Shown: in pieces, positions 32,025 through 44,182 of the stretch
How positions within the stretch are numbered: the stretch's first letter is position 1
Layout of the letters: each line of letters begins with the position of its first letter
NCBI GenBank assembly: GCA_019925795.1
Contig: CM034311.1
Location: forward strand, 22,628,231 to 22,692,230
Direction of reading: 5' to 3'
DNA length: 64,000 bases
Source: Dendrobium chrysotoxum
Lineage: Eukaryota > Streptophyta > Magnoliopsida > Asparagales > Orchidaceae
Notes under the pieces: model-generated
What the model was told of the DNA's origin: nothing
The model's database searches: none
What the model saw: only the letters and a program-made list of their open reading frames with translations
Position numbers and translations under genes: made by a program

Positions 32025-35000
32025 ATGGAGCAGCGAGCTATGGAAAGGAATACATGGCCCAGTGGTGATGCTTTATCCGCCGTGAGATATGATGAGGATC
32101 GCCAGAGTATGGATTCCACCAATAATGAGCAGTTTGTTAAAAGTGCTTCAACTGGAGGTGGCATCGCCAAATCCTTTAGAACAGTCTCCAGGAATTCTTC
32201 TCATGGAAAGTCAACCTCAGTTATCACAAATGAATCAATACAAGATTCCCTTGGTAGGATTAGTTATAGAGGTTCCAAACGGAGAGGTTCATATAGCCTT
32301 TCAAGAGATCTGGGTGATCAGATGTTGGAGTCTATCAGTCTTTCAAGGGAACTAGTTGGTCAGATGTTTGGAGAGGTTGACAGTTCTATTGTAGCGCAAA
32401 TAGGAGATAGCGGGTATCGCACGATTGGACGTGAAGAAGATGACAATGAGCATGAAAATTTGGGAATTCCTACTGATAATGTGAATAACACTGAGAATGG
32501 ACTCAAGCGTTCATCTATTGATGTGAAGATCGTATCAGATGGTTTTCCTACTAAACCTTCTGGTGCGAATGTGGGCTCACCTGCTTATCTCTTGGGAGAG
32601 GATAGCTCGTTTCCTTTTCCTGCTGATCTGATGTTGCATTCTACTGAGAAGGATAAGATGCAGAACATGCATGTTGCACCAGAAAAGGTGAGTCAGAACA
32701 AAAAGTATATATATATATATATATTTTCAAGATTGATTAAAGTTTTTGATCTTTAATTTTTTGAGGTTCACTGCTTACATATTTGGGGATTATCTACTTT
32801 AGTAAGAAAGTTTTAATTGTACTGCTTGGCATAAGTTTATATTTCTATTATTATAACTTTACAATGCATAGGAAGGAAAGAAAAACTTCCTAAGCATGCA
32901 AATTCTGAATTACATCGGACAAACATTACGGTGCACTTGAATTTCCTAGCTACTTACTCAAAAACAGAAAGTGAAGTAAAAGAAGAATGACGATGACAAT
33001 TTTATCTGCAGGATAAGCAGGGTAGACTGCCTCCAAGGCTAGATCATATTTCATACTTGATCCATATGGCTGTTTTTGGAATTCTCGGGGTAAATTTCTC
33101 ACCTTTGTTCTCATTTGAAGTATTTTACTTGGAATGAATTTGACAATTTTACATTACCGTTGTTTGATTAAATTTAGACTGGCTACTACTCTTCAAGTTG
33201 CTATGAGCACACTTTGCTAGCTCTACATAATTCCTCAAATTCTGTGATATTAATATTTGGTCAAATAGCCTTCTTATGTTCTAACACAAACAATAAATAG
33301 CACATAAAACAACAAATATATTTGATAAATGGGCAACTTAAAGCTTGCCTAAAACTCTAGGTAATGGGAGAGACATGACTTGGGCAATATGAAATGCGTA
33401 TAACTACATGTATTTGAGGAGAGGGTGTTGAGCCAAAGCTCAGGGGTTTCTACATCTTTTCTTTGGTGCCTTAATACTCCACATTATTATTTATATGCTA
33501 CGGCGATATCTCATAATGTATTAAAAATCTAATAAAATTATGTCCCAATATGATACTAAGGTTTTATTTGGGACGGCTTTCTTAGTGCTTCTTAAAGTAG
33601 CTTTTCAATACAAAAATTTTAATTTTTGTACTTAAAAACTATTTTAAGAAACAGTAAAAAAATGATCCCTAACGAAGCCTAACTCATCCAAATTTATAAT
33701 TACATTTCTTCACATCATTACCAACTTGTTCATAATGACATTGCCCTCAAGATTGACTAAATGGAAACGAAAAAATATGCCAAGATTTAAGCCATTGGTT
33801 GGGAAACTATGAATGGGATAGGTTGAGCTAAAAGAGATCTTAGTAGATCTGATCGAGGCATCCATGGAGGCTGTGGGCAATAAGACGGACACTAGAGGGA
33901 TGAGAAGGCAACAAGATCTTCAATGATATGGGTGTAGGCCACTTGGCGGTGACTACACGGTGGATCATACGTTTCGGTGACAAACAACAACGGGAAAGAT
34001 GGAATCAAAAGTGAAGAGATCTAGCGAGGCGGAGAACTGGCGCGTCAGCTTGGATTGGGCGAATCTAGTGCAGAGGCATGAGATTTGGTAGATGCAAGCT
34101 TAGATCTAGATTGGGATGGAATTGGGCGACTAGATTTGGCATTTGAGCTAGCGAGAGATGTGGTTCAAGGAATGACATAATGGATCGAGGCTAGAGATGC
34201 ATGGCGGGACGGTGGCTGTAACAATAGATCGTGGTTGAGGGCAAGTAGATCTAACGTCATGTTGAGATCAAATGAGATCTAGCTTGACGAGATTGGACAG
34301 ATGGAGGGTTGGCACTAGAGCGATGGGGTTGGAGCATGATGGATGATTGGCGATGGCATGATGGAATGGAAAACATTTGATGATGGGCATGATAGTTGTT
34401 GACAGAGACAATAGGAGTGAGAGATGGGATGCAAAAGAGAGAGATGGAGATAGTCTGGATATTTGGAGAGAGACAGAATGCGAAATGATTTTTAATTTTT
34501 GTAGAGATGCTAGATCTAGGTTGTCAGATGAGAATGGAGGTGGCGATTGGGGCAGAGATGGGACACCTAGTGCGAGGCTTAATGAGAGCGCCATTGCTAT
34601 AAACAAGCATAGAAAAATAGCAAATATATTGATAAATAGACAACTTAGAGCTTGCCTAAAAGTCCAAGGGGATAAAAGGGCTTAGGTAATATAGGATACC
34701 CTTAACTACAGGTATTAGGGGGCAGAGAAGGTGCTACGCCAAAAATCAAGAGTGATTTCTACATGTTTATTTCACATGTGCAGAAATGAATTTTGCTGAT
34801 GTCCATATCCATGTGCAGAAATGAATTTTGCTGATGTCCATATCCATGTGCAGAAATGAATTATTTATTCTGCATTACTCTTATTCTTATTTCATCTTTA
34901 TTCTAACTTACAGGTTTTAACAAGATATTTACTGGAAAGGCTATTCGGACCTGATCTTCTGGCCCTTACAGGAGATGATACACCCCTTTACCTTGATCTC

Positions 35001-37958
35001 CCCTCAAACATGGTACCTTCTTTTACTTCACATGTATTCGTCAAATGTAATCATGATCTTTGATTTAATAAAGTCTAGAGCATGTTGTTTGCAGTTGGGT
35101 TCTTTTCTTATGGGTTGGTTTGGCATTGTATTCAAGGCTGATTTACGAGATGTATCTGAACATCTGGTGATCGGAATAACAACAGGTTACATGGGAAGTC
35201 TTACAACTTTTAGTGGATGGAACCAGAAAATGCTCAACTTGTCTTCAAAGGGTCACTGGACATATGCGGTCGCAGGCATTATTTTAGGTATTCCAGACAA
35301 ATTAAATTTATATTTCCTTAATACTAAGCTTCATTAATATATGGTTAACATAACATGCTCTCCATGTATATTGGACTGAGCAGTTTGGAAATAGAAAAAA
35401 AAACTTCTTGAACTAAAATATTGAATAGAAGCAATAGAAATAATAAATTTGGTTCAGCTTAGTTTGGATTTAAATCAATTTCAGTTACAGGCTTTGCATT
35501 AATGGGTTGCTTCGATGTCTTGTTTGGGAAAACCAAATAAAGCCGAATTTAACTTGACTTCCTCATACATGATACATTTTGAGCCTTAAAATCAGAAACA
35601 AGGGTTCATCTTAAATTTTTAGCTTAGAAGTCTCTTTGCTATATTAGGTTATTACAATCAGACCACACCAAACCAAGTCATACCATTTCAATCATATTTA
35701 ACCAGTCAAATCCAAAATTGGCTGTATCATGCATTCTCCACTTTCTAAACAAAAATGAATGAAATCAAACCTGACTGAATATAATATGTGCTACTTGAGC
35801 TTGGGAGTATGGCTTAAGCTAGGATACAGTTGAACATGAACTGGCTCATATCCCTGCTTGTAGGGTTGTTTAATCGCATCCCAATAATGAGATGGACAGG
35901 ATTATGTCCCGACTAAAGAATATGATATAATAATCTGCAGCTGTTTTGTCTTCCCAAAGTCCTGAAGAAGCCTTAAACATTGAAGACTAGCCAACATTTT
36001 ATGTTTTAAAATTGGGGGCCATCCATGGTTCCTAACTTGAAACTGAACCTTCAACCACGCCTTTAAACTTCTTGAGAGCTCCGATTATCTAATTAGTTCA
36101 AATTTATCACAAGCTTGGCCATAAAAACATTCAAGCCTTGCAATGCCAGCTTTGAAGACTATGCTAGAACTTCTATTTCTAATTTTATAGCAAATCAAGC
36201 TTCTGCCCAGATTGCGTATTTTGGATTGGGAAAAAACTTAGAATTTCTTTTCCATGGAAGAAATATGAGTTTATGCTCATAATATTGATATTGAACAATT
36301 TTTTTCATAGTATTATAGGATGTCACTTTGATTAAATTGTATCATTTAAGAATCATGATAGGATTTAACAAGAGTTGGTCATATGTGAGCATTCATGAAT
36401 TATTGGCAATGATTGAAGTTTGTTTTTCTGTCATATTTTTTGGTTTGCAGGCATGTTAATTGTGAATGAGTGTGTCAATATTGGGGTGGAATCTGCTGAG
36501 TGGCTTCGTAGATGTTTCTTGCAATGGATTGAAAAATGTCCAAATAGAACCAAAAGCAAGCTTATGAAGCTGAAACTGGATACCTTTAAGCGGCACGTTA
36601 CGGTTATGATATTCATGTTAGCAATCTGGGTGTCATTATGGTGCTTGAGTGGTGCATTAGCGAGAAAAAAGTTAGACAATCCCACCAGTGGCGCTGTCCT
36701 CTGGTTAGGCTGCTTGGTAGGGCCCATTGGTGTTTGGGCTCGATGGTACCTTGCTAGGCTTAATGGCCAGGGCCTAGGAAAGAAGGGATCTCTCAAATGG
36801 CTCCCCATTGGGACACTATTGGCTAATTTTCTTGCAGCATGCCTTATGGCAGCTCTTACAACAATCAGCAAGGCGGTATGGGAATTTTACTCATTCAAAG
36901 CTTTCATTTGATCATTTATTACCTATTTTATTGAACTTCTTTTTTTAGGAAAATTTTCTTTATGGAGTATCATGTTTAAGTGTATTTGTTCTGCTTTATA
37001 TCTGTCCTACCTTTCACTTTCAACTCCCTTCAGTTTACTTATTTTAGTGATATTAGTAAGGCTGGTAAAATTAATCCAAATTTGAAGTCGCTCGAAATTT
37101 TTTTTGCCTCGAAATTGACTTGCAAGCTTCACTCTTCACTGGAAATTGCTTTTGATCACTCCAATATAATTCGAGTTGACTTAAAATATCTAAATATAAT
37201 ATGTGCATATTCACTCGATCAGTATCGAGTAGATTTAGAATCAAGTGATTTCTAGTTAAGTTGGTTAGATACTAATTAATTGCTAATTTGAATAAAGTTT
37301 TAGGCCTCATTTGGGACGGAAGCAGCTTTTTAATATAAAAATTTCTCGTTCAAGAAATTTTTGTACTTTGTTTTAGAAAGCAATAAGAAAGCTGCCCCAA
37401 ACGAAATCTTAGGTTTCATTTGGGACGGCTTTCTTAAATTTTTGTACTATAAAGCTGCTTTAAGAAGCAGTAAGAAAGCTGTCCTAAATGAAGCTTTAGT
37501 CAAGCAAGAAACAAAGTTTTTTATTTCAAGTTGTGTAAAATTTGTTCAAACTCGCTAGATAGCTCTAACTATTCGAAATGGCAGTTCGCTTATTTGGTTC
37601 GCCCTGAATATTTAAGTTACAGGATTCTGATAAAACAAATATATTTCTTAGTTCATTTGAAACATGGCTACAAACTTAGCTTTTTATTTTTATTTTTTTT
37701 TCCTTACTAGCAAACATTTTTTTGGCTATGTTTGAGCAGGTGAACACTAAAAGATGCACAATCATTTTGACTGGAGTCCAGTTCGGTTTCCTTGGTTGCT
37801 TGAGCACTGTGTCTACCTTTGTTGCAGAAGTTTATGCCATGAGGCAAAGTGGGCACCCTGGGAGAGCTCTGTCCTACGCAATTTTGACTATCCTTCCCTC
37901 ATTTGCTACAGGAACTCTCATATACTCAATACCAGTATGGACAAAGCATTACAATTAG
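32025..37958 (+). CDS. CrcB/FEX-type fluoride exporter, six coding exons, 558 aa
   Basis: Exons: 32025-32687, 33012-33089, 34914-35012, 35095-35287, 36451-36875, 37740-37958; every junction is GT..AG and the frame stays open to TAG. Residues 1-221 are a Ser-rich, hydrophilic N-terminal extension. Two CRCB membrane domains follow, as in eukaryotic FEX proteins. Domain 1 (about 232-350) has NMLGSFLMGWFG and ITTGYMGSLTTFSGWNQKM. Domain 2 (about 375-555) has LPIGTLLANFLAACLMAAL, GVQFGFLGCLSTVSTFVAE and MRQSGHPGRALSYA. The GSLTTFS / GCLSTVSTF motifs line the fluoride pore in this family. FEX proteins export F- across the plasma membrane to prevent fluoride toxicity. All six exons look intact. Introns 2 and 5 hold Tourist-like MITEs. 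Confidence 0.92.
33291..33465. repeat. Left copy of a direct repeat flanking a 1.1-kb block in intron 2
   Basis: It shares AAATATATTTGATAAAT, AACTTAAAGCTTGCCTAAAA, TAACTACATGTATTTGAGG and TTTCTACAT words, in the same order and orientation, with 34597-34770. The two copies are clearly diverged. Confidence 0.6.
33560..33679. mobile_element. Tourist-like MITE with TAA target duplication
   Basis: 120 bp, from GGTTTTATTTGGGACGGC to CCCTAACGAAGCC, with TAA on both sides (33557-33559 and 33680-33682). Inverted ends and a TWA duplication point to the PIF/Harbinger superfamily. It lies in intron 2 of the fluoride exporter. Confidence 0.7.
33690..34596. other. Purine-rich block of unknown origin in intron 2
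   Basis: GA-rich sequence with GATCTAG, GAGATGG and GGCGATGG words and higher GC than the rest of the intron. Open frames on both strands are composition-driven (Ser/Leu/Pro-rich on the minus strand) and match nothing. It lies between the two direct repeats at 33291 and 34597 and so may be an insertion. Confidence 0.35.
34597..34770. repeat. Right copy of the direct repeat in intron 2
   Basis: Diverged partner of 33291-33465; see that entry for the shared words. Confidence 0.6.
34776..34860. repeat. Perfect 35-bp tandem duplication plus a partial third unit
   Basis: The unit starts ATGTGCAGAAATGAATTTTG and ends GTCCATATCC. Two identical copies (34776-34810, 34811-34845) and 15 bases of a third end about 54 bp before exon 3 of the fluoride exporter. 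Confidence 0.9.
37303..37408. mobile_element. Tourist-like MITE, first of an adjoining pair
   Basis: 106 bp from GGCCTCATTTGGGACGG to CCCCAAACGAAATC, with TTA on both sides. The right TTA (37409-37411) is shared with the next copy. It lies in intron 5 of the fluoride exporter. Confidence 0.65.
37412..37495. mobile_element. Tourist-like MITE, second of an adjoining pair
   Basis: 84 bp from GGTTTCATTTGGGACGGC to GCTGTCCTAAATGAAGCT, with TTA at 37409-37411 and 37496-37498. The inverted ends match over most of 25 bases, including CTTTCTTA. Confidence 0.7.
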
Positions 37959-37999
37959 TTAATTGGTCTCTATGGTATGATCAATATATTTTTATGGAG

Positions 38000-40690
38000 T
38001 AAGCCGGTTATGCTTGCAATCTATCAGCTTTTCTTCAGCGAATAATAGAGCTTGTAATAACAGTGAGAGCTGTATTTTCGATAAATCTGCGAGTTCCAAT
38101 TGGCTACAAAGTTGATAGATCTTCCATATGTAGACAAATTAGTACTTTTTTTTTTGGTTTTTATAGAAATGTTGCTTATTAGACATAACATATTCTTGTA
38201 ACGTTTTGATGAAAATACTAACATATGAATCCATGAGTTTCCATGGTTTCTTTCTGTAAACTTTGTCAAATGAGTAAATGGTTCTGTGGAAGTTCTTTCT
38301 TAGCATAGCCAGTTCCATATGCACTGATGTTTCATTCCAATTCCATAAGAGTGTCTGACACATTTTATTTTTATTTTTGTAAAAATGCCTAAAACTTATA
38401 ATTTCACTTGTTACTCCTTTACAGTGTAAAATGTTTGAATTGTGAAGTTTATAGTGCAATTGAGCAAACTTGGGTTGTGTATTGGCTTAAATTAGCTAGA
38501 TTGTCTCGGGAGCTATATTTGATGAGTGAATGTACCCAACTTGAGCTCTTGTAAGGCTGTCATCAGTTGAATCTTTTTTTAAGAATTCATATATATAAAT
38601 ACCAAGAGTGAATGGGCTTCAATTTGAACTTTTAAAAAGATGTTTTCTAGTTTCCCTTTCTTAGTACCAGTCGTTATCATCGATCATTGGGTATGACAGA
38701 ACGGTTGATGGCTTGATAGGTGGCAAATTCGATGGGATGCTAGAGTTTCATAGGAATTTCCTAGTGATGTAAGTGGGTAGAGGGTTCTAACACTTAGAAC
38801 TAGGCTAAATGGCTCATAGCTAGGGAATTTAGTAATGGGGTTGAAGAAGATATTGGCTCTTTTATGGTTTACCTGAGAAGGTTAAGAAAAGGGGGTGTTG
38901 AGTTAAGGGTGTGGTGATTGCTAGAGAGAGGCATGGTGATTGCTAGAGAGAAAGGGTATCTAACTCTAAAAGTAGAGAAATGTGCTAATGTGATATCTCT
39001 CTCATGGGGTCAACTATCGTGAATAGTTTGCACTCTCAGTGGCCTTATAATAATATTGAGGCTAGTGTTATGAGAGGATGTTCAAAGGTGCCTAGAGTTG
39101 ATGGCTATTGGTAGGAACCACACTCTTCTCCTTCAGGTGTCTCAGGGATTGTGTGAGAAGAGCTTCTGTTAGAGCCAATTTTTGAATTATCCTTTAGGAG
39201 GTTGAAAATGCTAAGGGGAAGCCAAGAGGAGGTGAGATTTATAGGAGGGAAAGTCAGCCGACTCATTCATTGCACTAATAAAAGTTGTGCAAGATAGATG
39301 GAGGGAAGTATTAGCTGTTACATTTTCTTAAGATGGAATGGAGATGGGATCTTTCCCAATCTATTTTTCCCTCTTTCATGGAATGGAAAAGGTTCACTAA
39401 GAGACAAAGGCAACAACATGTAACAATAAATATATTTTGGGCAAGAGCCAATAGCTTTATAGCCAATTAAAAGAACAAGTTGATGGATCATGTTGGGGAC
39501 ATAGATGTTGTATGGATGAGACCAATAGCCCACTATGGGGAGCTTGGTCAGCGAGGGCAAAGATAGATGGGGCCCGTACGACCAAGTTATAGGGAGGCAA
39601 TTATTGGATCAACCAAGTGATGGGTAGAACCGTTAGTTAAGGTAATCAAACAAAGGCATTAATACTTGGTTGGGGGCATTAATAAAGGTGTCTGGAAACA
39701 TCCAGTATGGAATGGCAATGAGCTAAGCCCAAAAAGTGGTCAACAAAATACTTTGGACAAGTTTGTGGTTTAGTACTTGATGGTCCAGTTTGATCTTTCC
39801 TTGAGTTTGATCTTTCCTTGGTGGGATTGGTTATTTATCTTGTGAGTTCTTTTTACTTTTATCAACATCTCTTCTAAGCCTCTTTTGAATCTCCCTCTAC
39901 ATTCTAACCATTATCTAAGACTAGCCATCCACTAACAAGGCCCTTAAAGCCATTTCAAAACCTTCATTAAGTTGTTGGCTAAGCCAAGATAAACATCTTC
40001 CTAATCTTGTTATCCACACCATTATTAGTCCTTAAACCTCATAAAACATCACCACGTACTCAACAACATAAGTTTACATCCTAGTCTAGCCCTTCACCAT
40101 CAGTTCCCTCATTTTAGAAACTAACACATTGCTAAAAGACATAATTCAAATCAATTTAAACTAACCAATTTAAGATAGTCTTTGATCTTGTTCCACCATA
40201 TCTCTCTAATAACCTCATCTTCACACTAGAAAGTTTAGGTCACATCCATACATATTAAACTAAATATTTATAATCATTTTCAACCATCAATCCTATCCAA
40301 TAGCCTCCCATCATGATTAAACAGCTTCAAACATTTTAGAAATCATGCTAAGAACATCACACGACATTCAATATCATCCATATATTTACACCAATGTATA
40401 GTGCGTATATTATGGTAGTTTGGGAAATACTTGTAATAATTGTAGAGGGAGAATATTAATATATCATCTCAACTAGATTCCAAAATCCACTTATGCACAA
40501 GTTTTAAGCTCATCTACTTTGCAATTACTCACATTCATTATCATGCATAAACCTAATGGTTTGACTTTCGAAATTAACATGTTTATACTTTATGAAGGAG
40601 TGCTTTCATTGTATGACTGGTGGTTGGATGTAATACTTGGACAGTAGATACTCAAATCTATGTGGGCAACCATTCAAAATTTGCTTCGCT
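38000..40690. other. 3' UTR of the fluoride exporter, then intergenic sequence
   Basis: The first few hundred bases probably contain the 3' UTR (AATAAT near 38040 is a weak poly(A) candidate). From about 38.6 kb the sequence is unrecognised, with a small duplicated phrase GGTGATTGCTAGAGAG at 38915-38955. No coding exon was found. Confidence 0.35.
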
Positions 40691-40694
40691 AAAA

Positions 40695-41614
40695 CTAAGG
40701 GGCGACAAATTTCTGTTATTAGGAGATGATACAAAAGGAAAGATATTGGAGTTAGTATAACATATAAGGATTCTACTGACATTAGAAATGATATTTTAGT
40801 TGGTAGATTCAAATATAATCTTATCAATACCATTCAATTATATGATAAAGATTATGATATTGAATTATATCTATAATAATGCTTAATTCAGCTAAATGGT
40901 GAAAACAATATTGTTGATCATAAGCAAAATAACATATATTTGCTTGAAAAGCACTTGCATAGTTAAATATGGTTAATATGGTGAAATTCTAGTTTGAAAA
41001 ACACTTATATTGCTCTCTAATTATGGCATACATGACTGTTTCATGCCAACATAAAATAAATCATTATGCATTTTTATTTTGAGTGATTGAACTCAAAGGA
41101 TTAGGATTTGAAACCATCTTAAAAATAAAATAAATCATTATGCATTTTTATTTCGAATGGAATTACTAAATAATTAGTAAGCAATGCAAGATTATTTTCT
41201 TGGGTAAGTATAGTGTAAAAATAGTTAAACTAATTCATTAGAAATGATATGTGAAAATTAATCCTAGGACTTGTAAATCAACATATTATATTATGTAAAC
41301 TATATGAGTTTATAAAGATTAAGCTAATGATTCAAGAGTAGTAGTTATGAATTCAACCAAATTGGTAGCACAAGATTATAGCCAAGTTGAAGGCAACAAC
41401 TTATGCATTACTTGAGTGAATTAGATTTTACAATGATAGAGTAGATATCAAAAGAATAAATAATGATATGATTAATATCCAAATTTATTTAATTGAGCTT
41501 CAATTTAGAGGCACAAAACAATATCTTTGTCATGACTTTGCCACTATAATGAGTAAAGAATTAAAAATGAATTTGATGCATAACTCAACTTCTTTCTCAA
41601 GCTTTAAGTGAATC
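40695..41614 (+). pseudogene. Ty1/copia pol relic, left part (split by the CACTA element)
   Basis: At about 40715-40990 the plus strand reads LLLGDDTKGKILE, then (shifted) LLTLEMIF and a block corresponding to LLVDGLKHNLLSISQLCDKG of copia GAG-pre-integrase regions, in decayed form. At about 41350 it reads STKLVAQDYSQVEG, the start of the reverse transcriptase (usually KARLVAQGYSQxEG). At 41520-41610 come DFATIMSKELKMNLM and a shifted FFLKL*V piece, equivalent to the reverse-transcriptase motif FFLGLQV. The integrase core is missing between the blocks, so there is an internal deletion. The frame resumes on the far side of the CACTA at 49650. Confidence 0.7.
41612..41614. repeat. Target-site duplication ATC, left copy
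   Basis: ATC precedes the CACTA element here and is repeated at 49647-49649. Three bases is the expected duplication for CACTA elements. Confidence 0.9.
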
Positions 41615-41639
41615 CACTACAGGAAAACCCGGTATTATC

Positions 41640-42010
41640 GGCGGACATAATATGCCGGTAAGGCATAAATTTCGACGAAAAAACGACGTTTCCATCAAAT
41701 TTCCGTTGGATTTTTGTATGACGGTAATATGCGATTTGGTACAAAATTTTCGGCGTATATAATATGTCGAAAATATCTCCGGCGTGCTTACTTTGAATAT
41801 TCCAGCGTTAAATCCGTTGGAATTACCAGCGTATATTTACACCGATAAGGCCGGCAAAAAATCCGTCGCTATATGCACCGAAAACGAAAACGACGAAGTG
41901 AACTGGCACATTTGTCGTCAGAAACACCGGCGTATAAATATGCCGGAAAATGATACATAATTCGTTGTATCATGGTTTTCGGCGGATTACCGGCATTTTA
42001 TTCGCCGGAA
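41640..42010. repeat. 3' subterminal repeat region of the CACTA element
   Basis: Words CCGGCGTATA, GCCGGAAA, CCGTTGGA and TCGGCG recur in both orientations. In CACTA elements such arrays bind the element-encoded TnpA-like protein during transposition. Confidence 0.75.
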
Positions 42011-42318
42011 ACCTGTACCAAAAATAAAAAAATTACCTTCCCACACAGCAATCAGTTTTCCACACCTGCAGCAATATAATTCACCAAACAGTTATAAACA
42101 TTTATACTATAAATATTAATAAACAATCACAAGTAGTTGTGTTTACTACATTACAAACAACTAGTCATAATCATAAACATCACAAAATAATCAAAAATAA
42201 CATCAATTATTTAAAAACATCACAAATTATTCATTAACATCAACAAATATTCATAAACTTCACCAAATGTTCATGATATTAAAAAAAGTTCATATGAAAC
42301 TGAAAGCATTGCAAACAA

Positions 42319-44057
42319 CTACTCAGAATTCGTCGACTCATCATCCCCTGTAGCTACCTCCTTTTCACTCAACTACTCTCTCATTTTTTGCATTTCATCC
42401 AATAACTAATTGTGTTGCGCCTGCATCTGCATCTATATCTGTGCCTGGAACTGCACTTGCTAATCAACTTGTGATTTCCTTACTTATTCTATCTGTTGAC
42501 TATATAAGGAGTCCTGTGAACTTGATGTGAAGCTGGATCCACTAGTGGTCATCCCCTTGTATGCCTGGGCTTACGAACCTAAACCATAAACCCTGTCATG
42601 TTGCATTCCTGCAACAGCTTGCGACCAGATGCGGTACTCAGAATACTCTACAGAGCCGCTAGAAGGACCCTCACCAGCTGCAGCCTGGCTCTCTGGTAGC
42701 CTTGTATACTCCTCCTATGAAAATTAATAAAAATTTAAGCAATTTATTTAGACATAACATAAAAAATTATTAAACACATATACTTACATGGGCTTTTTTT
42801 GCTCGCTCATCAACCCATTGTTGGTTCTCCTGCCGCTTATGAGTGTGACTATGCAATTCAAGAGGAGTTGGCTCTCTACCCAGCATCTCTTTCTGTAATA
42901 GACTTACATTAATATTTATATTAAAGAAAATTTTTAAATACTTTTAAAAATTCTTACCAAATGGCGCCTGTGCTCAGTATGTATGTGGAACTAAACCCCC
43001 TGTATGAAGGGAACTACCCATGCCCCCAACATCAAAAGCTCTGTTCTGTCGATTCTGATCCCTCCTCCTACTATACTCTATGCTTCCCCAAGCAATATTC
43101 AGCTCAGCCCATACAGTCTCTCCAATCCATAGTGGTCGCTCGCCAGACTTTCTAATATCAGTAAACATGTCACACATTCGAGTGGACCCATATTTCTCAA
43201 AATTCTTTCTAATTTTGTCATTGTGTTGGGGCAACCAACAAAATTCTCTCTGTATTTAAAAAAATTATATATATATTTATTAGCTTAAGTAAAAAAATTT
43301 ATACAATTTATTTAAACATAACAAAAAAAATATTAAACAAAAATATCTCAAACTCTCTAAACCACATATCCCGAACTTCTTTCGGGACTTTCTTCCAAGA
43401 TACATAAGGAGCATCGTACCTGCTCCATATTATATCTCGTATTTTATATGTCGGTTGTTTTGACGGGTAGAACCTATAAAAAATATGTTAGGTGAGAATG
43501 AAATTTATTCAATTTTAGTTGAATGTTAACAATATCATATGTACGTACGTGTCACTGTCAAGTGCAATCAATATTCGACCATCTGTCTCCTGCTCTACTG
43601 TAGTTGCGGTCGAAGGTCCAGTTATAGCAGGCTGAGGGGGTGGTGGGGGATAGTATGGCCGAACATATGGTGGATATAGATAAGCAGGAGGGCCACCATA
43701 AGGTGGGGGTGGGTAGTAAGGGTAGAAGGGGGTACTCTGTGTGGCATCTGGTGAGGGAAAGCAGGGGTCTGGTGAAGAAAATCTGAGATCTGGTGAGTTG
43801 AACTGCGGGCTACTGGCTCCAAGAGTAGTAGGTAAAGGTGTGGTAGACTGACTATGAGCAGTAGGCTGAGTATGAGTGGTAGGCTGACTATGAGTGGCAA
43901 GCTGAGTATGAGTGGTAGGCTGACTATGAGTGGCAGGCTGAGTGGAAGAGGTCCCCTCAGTACATACAGACCTAGAGGGGCCACCATTAATCTTCTTGCT
44001 ACACCTATTAAAAATATTTTTGATCAATCCTCTATTAGGCTCTTCACCTGAAGCCAT
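42319..44057 (-). pseudogene. Transposase_24-type (Ptta/En/Spm) second gene of the CACTA element
   Basis: Five exons can be traced on the minus strand: 44057-43549, 43473-about 43334, 43249-42958, 42892-42788, 42714-42319 (TAG). Exon 1 starts MASGEEPNRGLIKNIFNRCS and carries a tandem His-Ser/Thr-Gln-Pro repeat, then a Pro/Tyr-rich tract (PYYPPPPYGGPP). Exon 2 gives FYPSKQPTYKIRDIIWSRYD. Exon 3 gives RKNFEKYGSTRMCDMFTDIR and HTGGL, the plant transposase Ptta/En/Spm signature. Exon 5 ends in a Gln/Met-rich coiled-coil-like tail and GDDESTNSE. Damage: the donor after exon 2 reads ATATTT where GTATTT is expected, a 1-base-type frameshift occurs at HT/EHRRHL near 42975, and three stops fall in exon 5. 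The family binds element ends and assists excision. Confidence 0.75.
43850..43950 (-). repeat. 30-bp tandem repeat coding for a His/Thr/Gln/Pro repeat
   Basis: Within exon 1 of the Transposase_24-type gene, three to four near-identical 30-bp units encode repeats of the form HSQPTTHTQ. Differences between units are mostly single bases. Confidence 0.75.
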
Positions 44058-44182
44058 CTGCACAGAAAAAATAAGAAATATTAGAAACATAAATTATAAT
44101 AAAAATTTAATATAAAATAACACAACAATTAAGTAAATGTAGTTTAGTAACAATAAAATAAAAATGTCAAAAAAATTTTACC

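Noticed and set aside
34268..34685. Open frames on both strands within intron 2 of the fluoride exporter
   Set aside because: Purine-rich composition explains both; neither matches a family, and they lie in a clear intron.
36431..36871. Minus-strand frame of 146 codons
   Set aside because: Antisense shadow of exporter exon 5.
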